A stretch of DNA of 64,000 bases, taken from NCBI RefSeq assembly GCF_900996225.1, contig NZ_CAAJGL010000101.1:1-64000 (forward strand), in the 5' to 3' direction. The translations under genes were made by a program, and so were the position numbers. Origin of the DNA: Paraburkholderia sp. BCC1884 (GTDB taxonomy: Bacteria > Pseudomonadota > Gammaproteobacteria > Burkholderiales > Burkholderiaceae). Under the pieces are notes generated by a model that saw nothing but the letters and a program-made list of their open reading frames with translations, did not search any database and was not told the DNA's origin. Below, in pieces: positions 37,464 through 46,790 of this stretch; the first letter of the stretch is position 1; each line of letters begins with the position of its first letter.

Positions 37464-38825
37464 GTGGCAATCATGAAAAAGCTTCGCTTGGCAACGCTTG
37501 CGGCCGGTCTTGCCGCCGCAGCGTCCTTCCTGTCGGTAGCGCCGGTTCAGGCGCAGGCACTGAGCAGCAACAACGGCCAGACGGTCGACACCATCGCCGC
37601 GGTGGTTAACAACGGTGTCATCACGCGGCGCGAACTCGACGAGCGCATGGGCCTGATCACGCGCCGGCTGAACCAGCAAAACGCGCCGGTCCCGCCGATG
37701 GACCAGTTGCGCCAGCAGGTGCTCAACCAGATGGTGCTGGAGCGCATCCAGTTGCAGAAGGCGAAGGAAGACGGCATCAACATCGACGACGCTCAGGTGC
37801 AGAAAACCCTCGAGCGGCTCGCGAAGGCCAACAATATGTCGCTCGAGATGTACCGCGCGCGGATCGAGGCACAGGGCGTGCCCTGGACCACGTTCACGGG
37901 CGACGCGCGTACCGAACTGACGCTCTCGCGTCTGCGTGAAAAGGAAGTGGACAGCAAGGTCACGGTGTCGGACGCGGAAGTCGCGAACTACATCGCCAGC
38001 CAGCGCGGCCCGAACGCCGGCCAGATGAGCGACCTGCATATGGAGCACATCTTCCTGAAGGCACCGCTGAATGCGTCGGAGACCGACATCGAAGCGGCTC
38101 AGAAAAAGGCCCAGTCGCTGCTCGACCAGGCCAAGGGAGGCGCCAACTTCGAGAAGCTCGCAAAAGCCAATTCGCAGGCACCTGACGCGTCGAAAGGCGG
38201 CGACCTTGGGTTTCAGTCGCAGTCCAAGCTGTCGCCGGAATTCGTAAAGGCAGCGTCAACGCTGCGCCCGGGCGAAATCAGTCCGGACCTGGTGCGTACC
38301 AACGACGGCTTTGAAGTCGTTCGCCTGGTGGATCGCCGCGCCGGCCAAGGCGCCAGCTCGGATGCACCGAAGCTCGTGCAAACCCACGTGCGTCACATTC
38401 TGCTGCGCGTCGGCGACGGCATGTCGGAACCGCAAGCACGTCAGAAGCTACTTGAGATCAAGAGCCAGATCCATTCGGACGGTGACTTCGAGAAGTTCGC
38501 TCACACGTATTCGCAGGACGGCTCGGCCTCGCAAGGCGGCGACCTCGGCTGGATCAGCCCGGGCGAAACGGTGCCGGAATTCGAGCGCGCGATGAACAAT
38601 CTGCAGGACGGCCAGATCAGCGACCCGGTCCGCAGCGAGTACGGCTATCACCTGATCCAGGTGCTCGGCCGCCGCGAATCGGAAGGCTCGGTTTCGCAGC
38701 AGATGGACCTGGCCCGCCAGGCCATCGGTCAACGCAAGGCGGAGCAGGCTTACGCCGACTGGCTGCGCGAACTGCGCGACACCGCCTACGTGGAAGTCAA
38801 GCCCACGCTGACGAGCGCGCAATAA
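37464..38825 (+). CDS. surA: Periplasmic chaperone/peptidyl-prolyl isomerase SurA
   Basis: A 453-residue periplasmic protein that escorts outer-membrane proteins such as LptD and porins to BAM. It has a signal peptide (cleavage after VQAQA near residue 33), a SurA N-domain (VDTIAAVVNNGVITRRELDE) and two parvulin domains (HMEHIFLKAP onward; HVRHILLRVG onward, with the SQGGDLGWISPG and YGYHLIQVLGRRE motifs). The GTG at 37464 is 5 bp from GGAG (37455-37458); ATG 37473 three codons later is an alternative start. pdxA begins 5 bp after the stop. Confidence 0.95.
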   Translation: MAIMKKLRLATLAAGLAAAASFLSVAPVQAQALSSNNGQTVDTIAAVVNNGVITRRELDERMGLITRRLNQQNAPVPPMDQLRQQVLNQMVLERIQLQKAKEDGINIDDAQVQKTLERLAKANNMSLEMYRARIEAQGVPWTTFTGDARTELTLSRLREKEVDSKVTVSDAEVANYIASQRGPNAGQMSDLHMEHIFLKAPLNASETDIEAAQKKAQSLLDQAKGGANFEKLAKANSQAPDASKGGDLGFQSQSKLSPEFVKAASTLRPGEISPDLVRTNDGFEVVRLVDRRAGQGASSDAPKLVQTHVRHILLRVGDGMSEPQARQKLLEIKSQIHSDGDFEKFAHTYSQDGSASQGGDLGWISPGETVPEFERAMNNLQDGQISDPVRSEYGYHLIQVLGRRESEGSVSQQMDLARQAIGQRKAEQAYADWLRELRDTAYVEVKPTLTSAQ

Positions 38826-38830
38826 GCATC

Positions 38831-39841
38831 ATGACCCACGCCGCCCAGTCCGCCCGCCCGCCGCTGCAGATCGCGATCACGACCGGCGAGCCCGCCGGCG
38901 TCGGTCCGGAACTGACGGTGCAGGCGCTGGCCGGCGCGGCGGTGCATTGGCCGCAGGCGCAGTTCACTGTGCTGGGCGACTCCGCTCTGCTCGCCGAACG
39001 GGCGCAGGCGGTCGGGGTCGATTGGGCCGCGCTGCTGGCCGACGGCAAGCGGGTGGGTGTGCAGCATCATGCGCTCGGCGCGCCGTCGCTGGCGGGCAAG
39101 CTCGACGCCGCCAATGGCCGCTACGTGCTCGATCTGCTCGACAGCGCGATCGACGGCGCGGCGGCCGGCACGTTCGACGCGATCGTTACCGCGCCGCTGC
39201 AAAAAAGCACCATCAACGACGCCGGTGTGCCGTTCACCGGCCACACCGAATATCTGGCCGAGCGCACCCACACGCCGCGTGTGGTGATGATGCTGGCCGG
39301 CACGGGCAAGCGCCCGCTGCGCGTGGCGCTCGCCACCACGCATCTGCCGCTCAAGGACGTCTCCGCTGCGCTGTCCATCGAGAGTATTCTCGAAACCTTG
39401 CGTATCATCGATCACGACTTGCGGCACCACTTCGGTTTGCCCGCGCCGCGCATCCTCGTGACGGGTTTGAATCCGCACGCGGGCGAGAACGGTTATCTGG
39501 GCCGCGAGGAAATCGAGGTCATCACACCGGCGCTGAAGCTCGCGAACGCTCAAGGCATCGACGCGCGCGGCCCTTATCCGGCGGATACGCTGTTTCAGCC
39601 GCGTTATCTCGAGCAGGCCGACTGCGTGCTGGCGATGTTCCACGATCAGGGCCTGCCGGTGCTGAAGTACGCCACCTTCGGCGAAGGCATCAACGTCACG
39701 CTCGGTTTGCCGATCATCCGCACCTCGGTCGATCACGGCACGGCGCTGGATCTTGCCGGCACCGGCCGCGCCGATTCCGGCAGCCTGATTGCCGCGATCG
39801 AGACGGCGGTGTCGATGGCGCAGCACCGCCGCGCGGACTGA
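38831..39841 (+). CDS. pdxA: 4-hydroxythreonine-4-phosphate dehydrogenase
   Basis: A 336-residue enzyme of pyridoxal 5'-phosphate synthesis. Family marks: ITTGEPAGVGPELTVQAL, TAPLQKSTINDAGVPFTGHTE, GLNPHAGENGYLGREE and AMFHDQGLPVLKY with the metal-binding histidines. It is tightly linked to surA (5-bp gap), as in the surA-pdxA-rsmA operon of many proteobacteria. Confidence 0.96.
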   Translation: MTHAAQSARPPLQIAITTGEPAGVGPELTVQALAGAAVHWPQAQFTVLGDSALLAERAQAVGVDWAALLADGKRVGVQHHALGAPSLAGKLDAANGRYVLDLLDSAIDGAAAGTFDAIVTAPLQKSTINDAGVPFTGHTEYLAERTHTPRVVMMLAGTGKRPLRVALATTHLPLKDVSAALSIESILETLRIIDHDLRHHFGLPAPRILVTGLNPHAGENGYLGREEIEVITPALKLANAQGIDARGPYPADTLFQPRYLEQADCVLAMFHDQGLPVLKYATFGEGINVTLGLPIIRTSVDHGTALDLAGTGRADSGSLIAAIETAVSMAQHRRAD

Positions 39842-39982
39842 CGCGGATCTGGCGTAGCGCGGCAGCCAGCCGGCACGGCATGCTTCACGCGAGTGGGTCG
39901 CGAACGGCGACAGGGCGGCAAGACGACAGGGCTTGTGCGCAGTTCTTTTCTTTAAGCAGTTCTCTTTCTTAGCGTTTCTTCG

Positions 39983-40813
39983 ATGTCCACCAGCAGACAG
40001 CAACAGGGCCGACACCAAGGTCATATCGCGCGCAAGCGTTTCGGTCAGAACTTTCTGGTCGACATGGGCGTGATCGAGTCGATCGTCGATGTCATCGGGC
40101 CGCAGCGCGGCGAGCGTATGGTCGAGATCGGCCCGGGTCTGGGCGCGCTCACCGAACCGCTGATCGAGCGTCTGGCGACGCCGGAGTCGCCCTTGCACGC
40201 CGTCGAACTGGACCGCGATCTGATCGGCCGTCTGAAGACGAAATTCGGCGAGTTGCTCGAACTGCACGCCGGCGACGCGCTCGCGTTCGACTTCGGCTCG
40301 CTGGCCGCGCCGGGCGAGAAAGCGTCGCTACGTATCGTCGGCAATCTGCCGTACAACATTTCCAGCCCGCTGCTGTTTCACCTGACCTCGTTCGCGCATC
40401 TCGTGATCGATCAGCATTTCATGCTGCAGAACGAAGTGGTCGAGCGGATGGTGGCGGAGCCCGGCACCAAGGCGTTCAGCCGTTTGTCGGTGATGCTGCA
40501 GTACCGCTACGTGATCGACAAACAGCTCGACGTGCCGCCCGAATCGTTCAACCCGCCGCCGAAGGTCGATTCCGCTATCGTGCGGATGATTCCGTACGAG
40601 GTGCATGAACTCGCGCCGGTCGACGAGCGCGTGCTCGGCGAAGTAGTGACGGCGGCGTTCTCGCAGCGCCGCAAGATGCTGCGCAACACGCTCGCGGCGT
40701 ATCGCGATTTGGTGGACTTCGAGGCGCTCGGCTTCGACCTGCAGCGTCGCGCCGAAGATGTGTCGGTGGCGGAATATGTGCGCGTCGCGCAGATCGTGGC
40801 GGGCAAGGCTTAG
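39983..40813 (+). CDS. rsmA: 16S rRNA dimethyladenosine transferase
   Basis: A 276-residue methyltransferase that dimethylates two adjacent adenines near the 3' end of 16S rRNA (KsgA activity; its loss gives kasugamycin resistance). SAM motif MVEIGPGLGALTEPL and the catalytic NLPYNISSPLLFHL are present, with the conserved FGQNFLVD near the N-terminus. It overlaps the convergent EamA gene by four bases at the stops. Confidence 0.96.
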   Translation: MSTSRQQQGRHQGHIARKRFGQNFLVDMGVIESIVDVIGPQRGERMVEIGPGLGALTEPLIERLATPESPLHAVELDRDLIGRLKTKFGELLELHAGDALAFDFGSLAAPGEKASLRIVGNLPYNISSPLLFHLTSFAHLVIDQHFMLQNEVVERMVAEPGTKAFSRLSVMLQYRYVIDKQLDVPPESFNPPPKVDSAIVRMIPYEVHELAPVDERVLGEVVTAAFSQRRKMLRNTLAAYRDLVDFEALGFDLQRRAEDVSVAEYVRVAQIVAGKA

Positions 40814-41745
40814 GTTGTTACCCGCTTTGCCGGTGCGTTGACCAGTGCAATGCCGGTCAGCACCAGCAAAGCGGCCATCAGAAAGCGCACGCTGAACGAT
40901 TCGCCGAGCAACAGCACGCCGAAGGTCACGCCGAACAGCGGCGTCAGAAACGAGAATACCGACAGGCGCGACGCGATATAACGCGTCAGCAGCCAGAACC
41001 ACACCAGATAGCTCACGAACGCGACCACCACCGCCTGATAGGCGAGGCTCATCACCGCCACGGGCGTGACGCTTTCCACCCGCGCTTCGCCGAGTCCCAC
41101 CGCCAGCGCGAGCAGCACCACCGCCGACACCGTCAGTTGATAGAACAGCGTCTTGCTGGCGCTCGTGTGCGCGAGCCGCGAGCCGCGCACCACCACCGTG
41201 GTCGCTGCCCATGCGATGCCGCCCAGCACGCCGAGTGCGTCGCCGGCCACGCCCTTCATCGTCGAAGCTTGCGCGGCGGGGGCGTGCAGGAAACCGTCCG
41301 CGAAGGCTAGCGTCATCCCCGCGAAAGCCACTACGATGCCGACCCACTGAATGCGTCGCATGCGTTCGCCGTCGACGAACCAGTGCAGGCCGAGCGCAGT
41401 GAAGCACGGTGCCGTGTACAGGAATACCGCCATGCGCGAGGCGCTGGTCAGCGTCAGCCCGAGAAAAATGCACACGAATTCAGCCGCGAACAGCACGCCC
41501 GCGAGCAGGCCGGCGCCGAGCGTGCCGTCGTCGCGAAAGAGCGGCGTGCCGCGACTGCGCGCCCAGCCCCACACCAGCACCGCCGCAATCGCCGATCGCA
41601 AGCCCGCCTGGAAGATCGGCGGCACGGCTGCGTTGGTGCTCTTGATCGCGACTTGCTGAAGGCCCCAGATCGCGCACAGACCGATCATCAGCAGGATGGC
41701 GAAGCTATCCGGGGCGCGGCGCGCGGGCAGGGCAGGGGTGCTCAT
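40810..41745 (-). CDS. EamA/DMT family transporter
   Basis: A 311-residue inner-membrane protein with about ten hydrophobic segments arranged as two EamA repeats (first about 15-148, second about 165-305). It belongs to the drug/metabolite transporter superfamily; members export amino acids or metabolites, but the substrate is not readable. The N-terminus MSTPALPARRAPDSFAILL is followed by the first membrane helix. Its stop overlaps the rsmA stop tail to tail. Confidence 0.88.
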   Translation of the reverse strand: MSTPALPARRAPDSFAILLMIGLCAIWGLQQVAIKSTNAAVPPIFQAGLRSAIAAVLVWGWARSRGTPLFRDDGTLGAGLLAGVLFAAEFVCIFLGLTLTSASRMAVFLYTAPCFTALGLHWFVDGERMRRIQWVGIVVAFAGMTLAFADGFLHAPAAQASTMKGVAGDALGVLGGIAWAATTVVVRGSRLAHTSASKTLFYQLTVSAVVLLALAVGLGEARVESVTPVAVMSLAYQAVVVAFVSYLVWFWLLTRYIASRLSVFSFLTPLFGVTFGVLLLGESFSVRFLMAALLVLTGIALVNAPAKRVTT

Positions 41746-42008
41746 GGATGATTGGAGTCGTTGGGCGGGATGAGACCTTCATACGATAGCAAACCCGCGT
41801 GTCATTCCTGCCGATGACCCCATCGCCTACGCGTGCTTCTTACGGATCGCAAGCATTTTGCGGACTTAACAACACTCTCGTCAGACTAATTTTTGCCTGT
41901 CTTAATTTCGCGCTAAGGTTCAGCCACACGCGTTTCGTCTGGCTAATCCCGCAGACATACCCCGTTCGCATCAAGCAGATTCAAGCAGACCCTGTACGAG
42001 GAAACGGT

Positions 42009-43130
42009 ATGAAGAACGCAAGCAGGTGGGTCGTCACGGCGATCCCCGCAGCCTTGGCGTCGTTAGGATGCCAAATGGCGCAGGCGCAATCCAGCGTGAC
42101 GTTGTACGGCGTGGTCGACGAGAGCGTGCGCTATCTCACCCACGCGAACACGGCCGGCGATTCGTCGCTCGGGCTCGGCGCGGGCGGCATGACGCAAAGC
42201 CGCTGGGGCCTGAAAGGCACCGAGGACCTGGGCGGCGGCTGGTCGACCTTCTTCAAACTCGAAAACCGCATCTACCTCAACACCGGTCAGAGCGATCCCG
42301 CGCTGCCGTTTTTCAACGAAGCGCAAGTCGGCATACGCTCGGATTCTTTCGGCCAGGTGATCCTCGGGCGTCAGTACAACGTCGTGATCGAAGGCGTGAC
42401 GGTGGCCGGCTACGGCAGCAACTGGTGGATCCCGTACGACTTCAGCTTCCAGCCTGAAGTGACGATGACCGGCGGCATCTGGACCAGCAACCAGGTGCAA
42501 TATCAGGCGAGATATAACGGTTTCAGCTTCGCGGCGGGTTACGCGTTCGGTGGCAACGCGGGCAATTCCTACGGCAGCCAGATCGGCGCGGCCGCCGCCT
42601 ATAAGCCGGAAGGCGGACCGTTCAGTTTTGGCGGCGCGTACGAAGAGTCGAAGGATTCGGTCAACGGCGCGGCCTCGAAGACGTGGACTTTCGGCGGCGC
42701 GTACACGTGGAATCTGACGCGCTTTTCGGCGGGTTATATCGTCGATCAGAACGACGCGGGGTTCTCCAGCTTCGCCAACGGACCCTTCACCGCGCCCGCC
42801 TTGACCGCGCTGAAGTACCTGGATTTTGCGCGACGCCGCATGATCATGGGCGGTATCACGCAACAGGTCGGCAATCGCTGGCACTTCGCGGCAAACGTCT
42901 GGCGCACGTTGCAGGACGGCAAGGCCGCGGCGCAGGACGGCTCCGCCTGGCAATATCAACTGGTCGCCGACTACAACCTTTCGCAGCGCACCGACATCTA
43001 CCTGGAAGGCGACTACGCGCTATACCGTGGCGATCTGATCGGCGCGCAACTGCAGGGCGTCAACACGATCGGACTCGCGCAGAAGGGTTCGCAGATCGGC
43101 TTGATGGCGGGCGTGCGGCATCAATTCTGA
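42009..43130 (+). CDS. Gram-negative trimeric porin
   Basis: A 373-residue porin of the Burkholderia/Neisseria general type. A signal peptide ends at AQA (about residue 27), followed by QSSVTLYGVVDESVRYLTH, the classic first strand. MTQSRWGLKGTEDLGGGWSTFFKLEN is the family motif, and the protein ends VRHQF, with the terminal Phe that BAM recognises. It forms a passive outer-membrane channel. The frame is open 70 codons further upstream, but ATG 42009 starts the signal peptide. It converges on the autotransporter gene with a 5-bp gap. Confidence 0.94.
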   Translation: MKNASRWVVTAIPAALASLGCQMAQAQSSVTLYGVVDESVRYLTHANTAGDSSLGLGAGGMTQSRWGLKGTEDLGGGWSTFFKLENRIYLNTGQSDPALPFFNEAQVGIRSDSFGQVILGRQYNVVIEGVTVAGYGSNWWIPYDFSFQPEVTMTGGIWTSNQVQYQARYNGFSFAAGYAFGGNAGNSYGSQIGAAAAYKPEGGPFSFGGAYEESKDSVNGAASKTWTFGGAYTWNLTRFSAGYIVDQNDAGFSSFANGPFTAPALTALKYLDFARRRMIMGGITQQVGNRWHFAANVWRTLQDGKAAAQDGSAWQYQLVADYNLSQRTDIYLEGDYALYRGDLIGAQLQGVNTIGLAQKGSQIGLMAGVRHQF

Positions 43131-43135
43131 ACGCG

Positions 43136-46100
43136 TCACCAGCTCCAGCGAACGCCGAGATTGCCTTCCACCGTGCTGCGATGTTCGCCATTCACGTTCG
43201 TGGTGTAACTCGCCGCGGCGAACACGCTGCCGCGCGCACTCAGATGCGCGACCACGCCGAGGCCGAATTGCGCGGCAGTCGCCGTGACATCGGTTGGAAT
43301 GACGGTGCTGCCGGCGAAGGTCGCGCTGTCGGTGGCGTTGAAATAGCGCCACAGATTCGCCCGAAAATACGGCTGCCACTGTGCGCCCGCGCCTTCGAAT
43401 GTGCCCTGCAGACGCAAGCCGAGCCGGCCGACCAATCCATTGGCGGCGTGAAACGATACGTCCGAAATGCCGTCGTTGAAATCGCTGATGGACGCGTGCT
43501 GCCAGATCAGTTGCGCTTGCGGTTCGAGACTCAGGTCGGCGCGTAGCGGGATCGGCAAACCGGCTTCGAGCGAGGTCGTCACCGCGTGCCCATGCGTGCT
43601 CGCGCCAATACCCTGATTCGAAGAAGGATCGAGCGTCAGCGTGCTGCCCATCGCTACGGCATCGGTGTACCAGCCGCCGGGACCGATGTGTGTCCAGTAG
43701 GCGCCCAGGCTGTACGCGTTGATCGACAACCGCCCGGCCGACAGATCGGGAAAGCCCAACGCGAAGCCGTTCACGTCGCCCTGCGCGCGGGCGAAGCCGA
43801 AGAAAAATCCATAGTGATTGCGATGGCCGCTCGCACTGCGGTCTGCATAGATATCGTGGCCGACCTGCACGCCGCCCATCGTGCCGCTGAAGTCAGGGTT
43901 GGCCGCGCCGCCGTTGCTCTGCGACGTGTGTTCGCCCCACACGCGCGCCCATGCTGCGGGCAGCGCACCGCTTTCGGTGAGCAGCGACTGCTCGCCCTGG
44001 CGGTCATGGAACGTGCCGATCTGCGCGATGCCGAGTTCGCGCGTGAGCACGGGGACTTCGGCGTAGACGGGGACTTCCATCCGGTAGAGCGCGGTGGGGG
44101 CGGCGCCGGCGGCGGGTGGCGCGGGCAGGGCGGGCGTGCCTGGTGCGGCGATGGGGCCTGCCGCCGAGACTGGAGGTGGCAGGGGCGTCGGCGTTGGCGT
44201 CGGCGTCGGGCTCGGAGCAGGACTTGGCGTGGGTGTCGGGCTTGGCGCGGGTGCTGGCGTCGGTGCAGGCGCAGGTGTCGCCGCTACGCTCGAACGCAGA
44301 TACCAGTTGTCCGCCGTCCCCGTGCTCACGCCGCCCTTGAACAGATAGTAGGTGTAAGCGCCGGCCGTCAGCGGTCTTGGCAACGTGAACGCGCTCGATG
44401 TGGTCGTCGCGCCGTTGGTGGCTTGCACGACCATGATTCCATCCGTGACCGTAGCGCCACCGTTGCCGCCGACGTTGGTCACGCCGAGCGTCGTGCTACC
44501 GGAGCCGACGCCTTGTGCGATCACCAGCTTGCCGCTCGGCGAGCCGTCCCCGCCGAGCACGCTTTGCAGCAACAGGCGGGCGTTGCTTCCGGTGTAATTG
44601 CCGTTGATCACCAGCACGGCCTGTGTGTTGTTGCCGCCGCCGTTGGTGAGATCGAACGTCCCCGCGTTGTTGACATTGACGAGCTGTCCCGCGACCGCCG
44701 GCGCAAGCGTGGCCACACCAGCCAGGCCGCCCGCGAACAGCGTGCTGGTCGCGTCGACGTTGAGCGTGCCGGTCAATGTGCCGCTGTCGCCGAGAGTGAG
44801 GCCGTTGGTGTCGAGCGTCAGCTGACTGCCGTTGCCGAGGTTGATCGTCTCCCAGTTGATGAAGCGGCTCACGCCGCTTGCCGTCGTGTGATCGAAGTTC
44901 AGCAGGTCCCTGCCGGTGCCGCCGTCGAAGCTCGGCACGCCGCCGAGATTGGCGTCAGTGAGGTTGGTGAGCGTGGCGGTATCGTCGCCATCGCCGAGGC
45001 GCACGAAGCCCGTGACGGTACCCGCGTTCCAGTTGAACGTGTCGTTGCCGGTGTCGGTCCAGATCGCGCGGCCGTTGCCGCCTGCAATCGTCCCGGTGTT
45101 GTCGATGACGATGCCATACGGCCCGATCGAACTGATCGCCTGGCTCGCCGCCGCGGTGATCGAGCCGCTGTTCGTGAGGGTGGCGCCGGCATTGGCGAAA
45201 GCCACGGCGTTGATGGCGCCGGCGATCGTGCCTGCGTTGTTGAAGGTGCCGCCGCCATTGGCCACCACCGCATTGGCCTGCTGGCTGACGATGCTCGCGC
45301 CCGCCGTGTTGTTCAGCGTGACGTTGCCGGAAAAGATCGCGCCGACGCCGTCCGCTCCGCGCGCCGTGACCGAGCCGGTATTGGTGACGAGGCCCGGTGA
45401 GCTATCCGACGAGACGATGCCGTGCGCGTCCGCGCCGGACACGTCGATCGTGCCGTGGTTGGTCAGCACGTTGTTGCCGGGCCCGCCGACCGCGTTGCCG
45501 TTTGCCCGCATGCCATACGATCCCGCACCGGTCGTGGTGATCGTGCCGTTGTTGACGAGCGTATCGTTGTTGGTGAGCGCAGCCATGCCGGGCGAACTGT
45601 CGCCGGTGGTCGATAGCAGGCCGTTGTTGGTGAGGGTGCCGCCGCCAGGGCTCTGGAAATCATGCATGGCCGCCGATTCGCTACCGCTCGTGCGGATCAC
45701 GCCGCCGGTGTCGTTCAGCATGGTGACGCCGGCCGCGTTGTTGAACATGCCTTCCGATTCGACACCGCTCGTTGCGATGCTGCCCCGGTTGATCAGCACG
45801 TTGCCGCCGGCGCCGCCGGTCGAGCCGTGTGCGGAGATGGCGTCGAAGGTATCGCCCGCGCCGTTCAGGGTGCCGAGATTCGTGACCGCGCTACCGTCGC
45901 GTATGAGGATCACGTTGTCGCCCGTGACATCGAGCGTGGCGCCCGCCTGCACCGTCACCGTCACATTCGTGCTGCCGGTTGCTGCGGCGACACCCGTGGT
46001 GGTGGGATTGGGCGCTGCGCTAGTGCAGTTGACGCTTTGCCCGCTGACCGGCGCGCTGTTGTCGCAAGCCGCGAGCGCGGGTTCGTACGGCAACAGAATG

Positions 46101-46171
46101 GCAAGCCCGATGACGGACGAGAGCGCTTCGATCAAACGAACGGGCGCGAGCCGTGAGCATTCGCGACGCAT
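43136..46171 (-). CDS. Classical (type Va) autotransporter
   Basis: A 1011-residue protein. A signal peptide (about 1-34, cleavage after ALA) leads to a passenger rich in Asn/Gly/Thr repeats of the type TNLGTLNGAG, NNGTITTTGAG and VNNGTI, expected to form a right-handed beta-helix. A Pro/Thr/Ala linker lies near 630-690. The last about 275 residues are the autotransporter barrel (AWARVWGEH onward) ending GVRWSW, an aromatic terminal signal. No protease triad or known adhesin motif was seen, so the passenger's role (adhesion or aggregation likely) is open. The frame extends to 46306, but ATG 46171 has a textbook GGAGG 9 bp upstream. Confidence 0.93.
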   Translation of the reverse strand: MRRECSRLAPVRLIEALSSVIGLAILLPYEPALAACDNSAPVSGQSVNCTSAAPNPTTTGVAAATGSTNVTVTVQAGATLDVTGDNVILIRDGSAVTNLGTLNGAGDTFDAISAHGSTGGAGGNVLINRGSIATSGVESEGMFNNAAGVTMLNDTGGVIRTSGSESAAMHDFQSPGGGTLTNNGLLSTTGDSSPGMAALTNNDTLVNNGTITTTGAGSYGMRANGNAVGGPGNNVLTNHGTIDVSGADAHGIVSSDSSPGLVTNTGSVTARGADGVGAIFSGNVTLNNTAGASIVSQQANAVVANGGGTFNNAGTIAGAINAVAFANAGATLTNSGSITAAASQAISSIGPYGIVIDNTGTIAGGNGRAIWTDTGNDTFNWNAGTVTGFVRLGDGDDTATLTNLTDANLGGVPSFDGGTGRDLLNFDHTTASGVSRFINWETINLGNGSQLTLDTNGLTLGDSGTLTGTLNVDATSTLFAGGLAGVATLAPAVAGQLVNVNNAGTFDLTNGGGNNTQAVLVINGNYTGSNARLLLQSVLGGDGSPSGKLVIAQGVGSGSTTLGVTNVGGNGGATVTDGIMVVQATNGATTTSSAFTLPRPLTAGAYTYYLFKGGVSTGTADNWYLRSSVAATPAPAPTPAPAPSPTPTPSPAPSPTPTPTPTPLPPPVSAAGPIAAPGTPALPAPPAAGAAPTALYRMEVPVYAEVPVLTRELGIAQIGTFHDRQGEQSLLTESGALPAAWARVWGEHTSQSNGGAANPDFSGTMGGVQVGHDIYADRSASGHRNHYGFFFGFARAQGDVNGFALGFPDLSAGRLSINAYSLGAYWTHIGPGGWYTDAVAMGSTLTLDPSSNQGIGASTHGHAVTTSLEAGLPIPLRADLSLEPQAQLIWQHASISDFNDGISDVSFHAANGLVGRLGLRLQGTFEGAGAQWQPYFRANLWRYFNATDSATFAGSTVIPTDVTATAAQFGLGVVAHLSARGSVFAAASYTTNVNGEHRSTVEGNLGVRWSW
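44185..44282 (-). repeat. Degenerate short tandem repeats coding the Pro-rich linker
   Basis: A roughly 100-bp run of near-repeats of GTCGGC/GTTGGC/GTGCAG hexamers (plus-strand reading) encodes alternating Pro-Thr, Pro-Ala and Pro-Ser residues in the autotransporter linker. Imperfect repetition in multiples of three could allow in-frame length changes. Confidence 0.7.
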
Positions 46172-46261
46172 ACGGAAGTCCTCCAGTAGAACAGGCCTGG
46201 TCGGTTCCTGCGGGGTGCTTTCTCTGCTGAGCCGCCTCCTGGGTGAATGGGCCGGGACGGT

Positions 46262-46301
46262 TTGAAAAGAATGTATCTTCGGACGAAAATAGTCAACGTC
46301 C
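46262..46301. promoter_or_regulatory. Candidate overlapping divergent promoters with inverted repeat
   Basis: Plus strand: TTGAAA (46262-46267), 17 bp, GAAAAT (46285-46290), facing gloA. Minus strand: TTGACT (46296-46291), 15 bp, TACATT (46275-46270), facing the autotransporter. GGACG (46281-46285) and CGTCC (46297-46301) form an inverted repeat across both. All matches are partial. Confidence 0.35.
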
Positions 46302-46378
46302 GCCACGCCGGCAATCTGCAGCGCCGAGTGATTCCGGGTACATTTACGCTCTCTTTACCAAGCAACAAGGAGTACGAG

Positions 46379-46765
46379 ATGCGTCTACTACACACCATGC
46401 TTCGAGTCGGCGACCTGGATCGTTCGATTGCCTTCTACACTGACATGCTCGGCATGAAATTGCTGCGCCGCGACGATTACCCGGACGGCAAGTTCACGCT
46501 GGCTTTTGTCGGCTATACGGACGAGCGCGACGGCACGGTTCTCGAACTGACGCATAACTGGGACACGCCGTCGTACGATCTCGGCACGGGCTTCGGGCAC
46601 CTTGCGGTGGAAGTCGACGATGCCTACGCGGCATGCGCGAAGATCAAGGAACAAGGCGGCACCGTGGTGCGCGAAGCCGGCCCGATGAAACACGGCACCA
46701 CCGTGATCGCGTTCGTGACCGACCCGGACGGCTACAAGATCGAGTTCATCCAGAAGAAGAAGTAA
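46379..46765 (+). CDS. gloA: Lactoylglutathione lyase (glyoxalase I)
   Basis: A 128-residue glyoxalase I that converts the methylglyoxal-glutathione hemithioacetal to S-lactoylglutathione. All four metal ligands are present: His5, Glu56 (LELTHNW), His74 (GFGHLAVEV) and Glu122 (KIEFI). The short form without the eukaryotic insert suggests a Ni/Co-type enzyme as in E. coli. The frame is open 44 codons upstream; ATG 46379 follows AAGGAG at 46367-46372. Confidence 0.96.
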   Translation: MRLLHTMLRVGDLDRSIAFYTDMLGMKLLRRDDYPDGKFTLAFVGYTDERDGTVLELTHNWDTPSYDLGTGFGHLAVEVDDAYAACAKIKEQGGTVVREAGPMKHGTTVIAFVTDPDGYKIEFIQKKK

Positions 46766-46790
46766 GACGAGTGGCGGGGCGAGGTCAACG

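Noticed and set aside
41821..42008. A porin promoter near TTGCGG (41858)
   Set aside because: No -10 hexamer is found at acceptable spacing.
43586..45400. Long open frames on the plus strand (604 and 449 codons) inside the autotransporter gene
   Set aside because: Low-complexity mirror images of the repeat-coding strand; no signal peptide, ribosome-binding site or family likeness, and the minus strand has signal peptide, linker and barrel in order.
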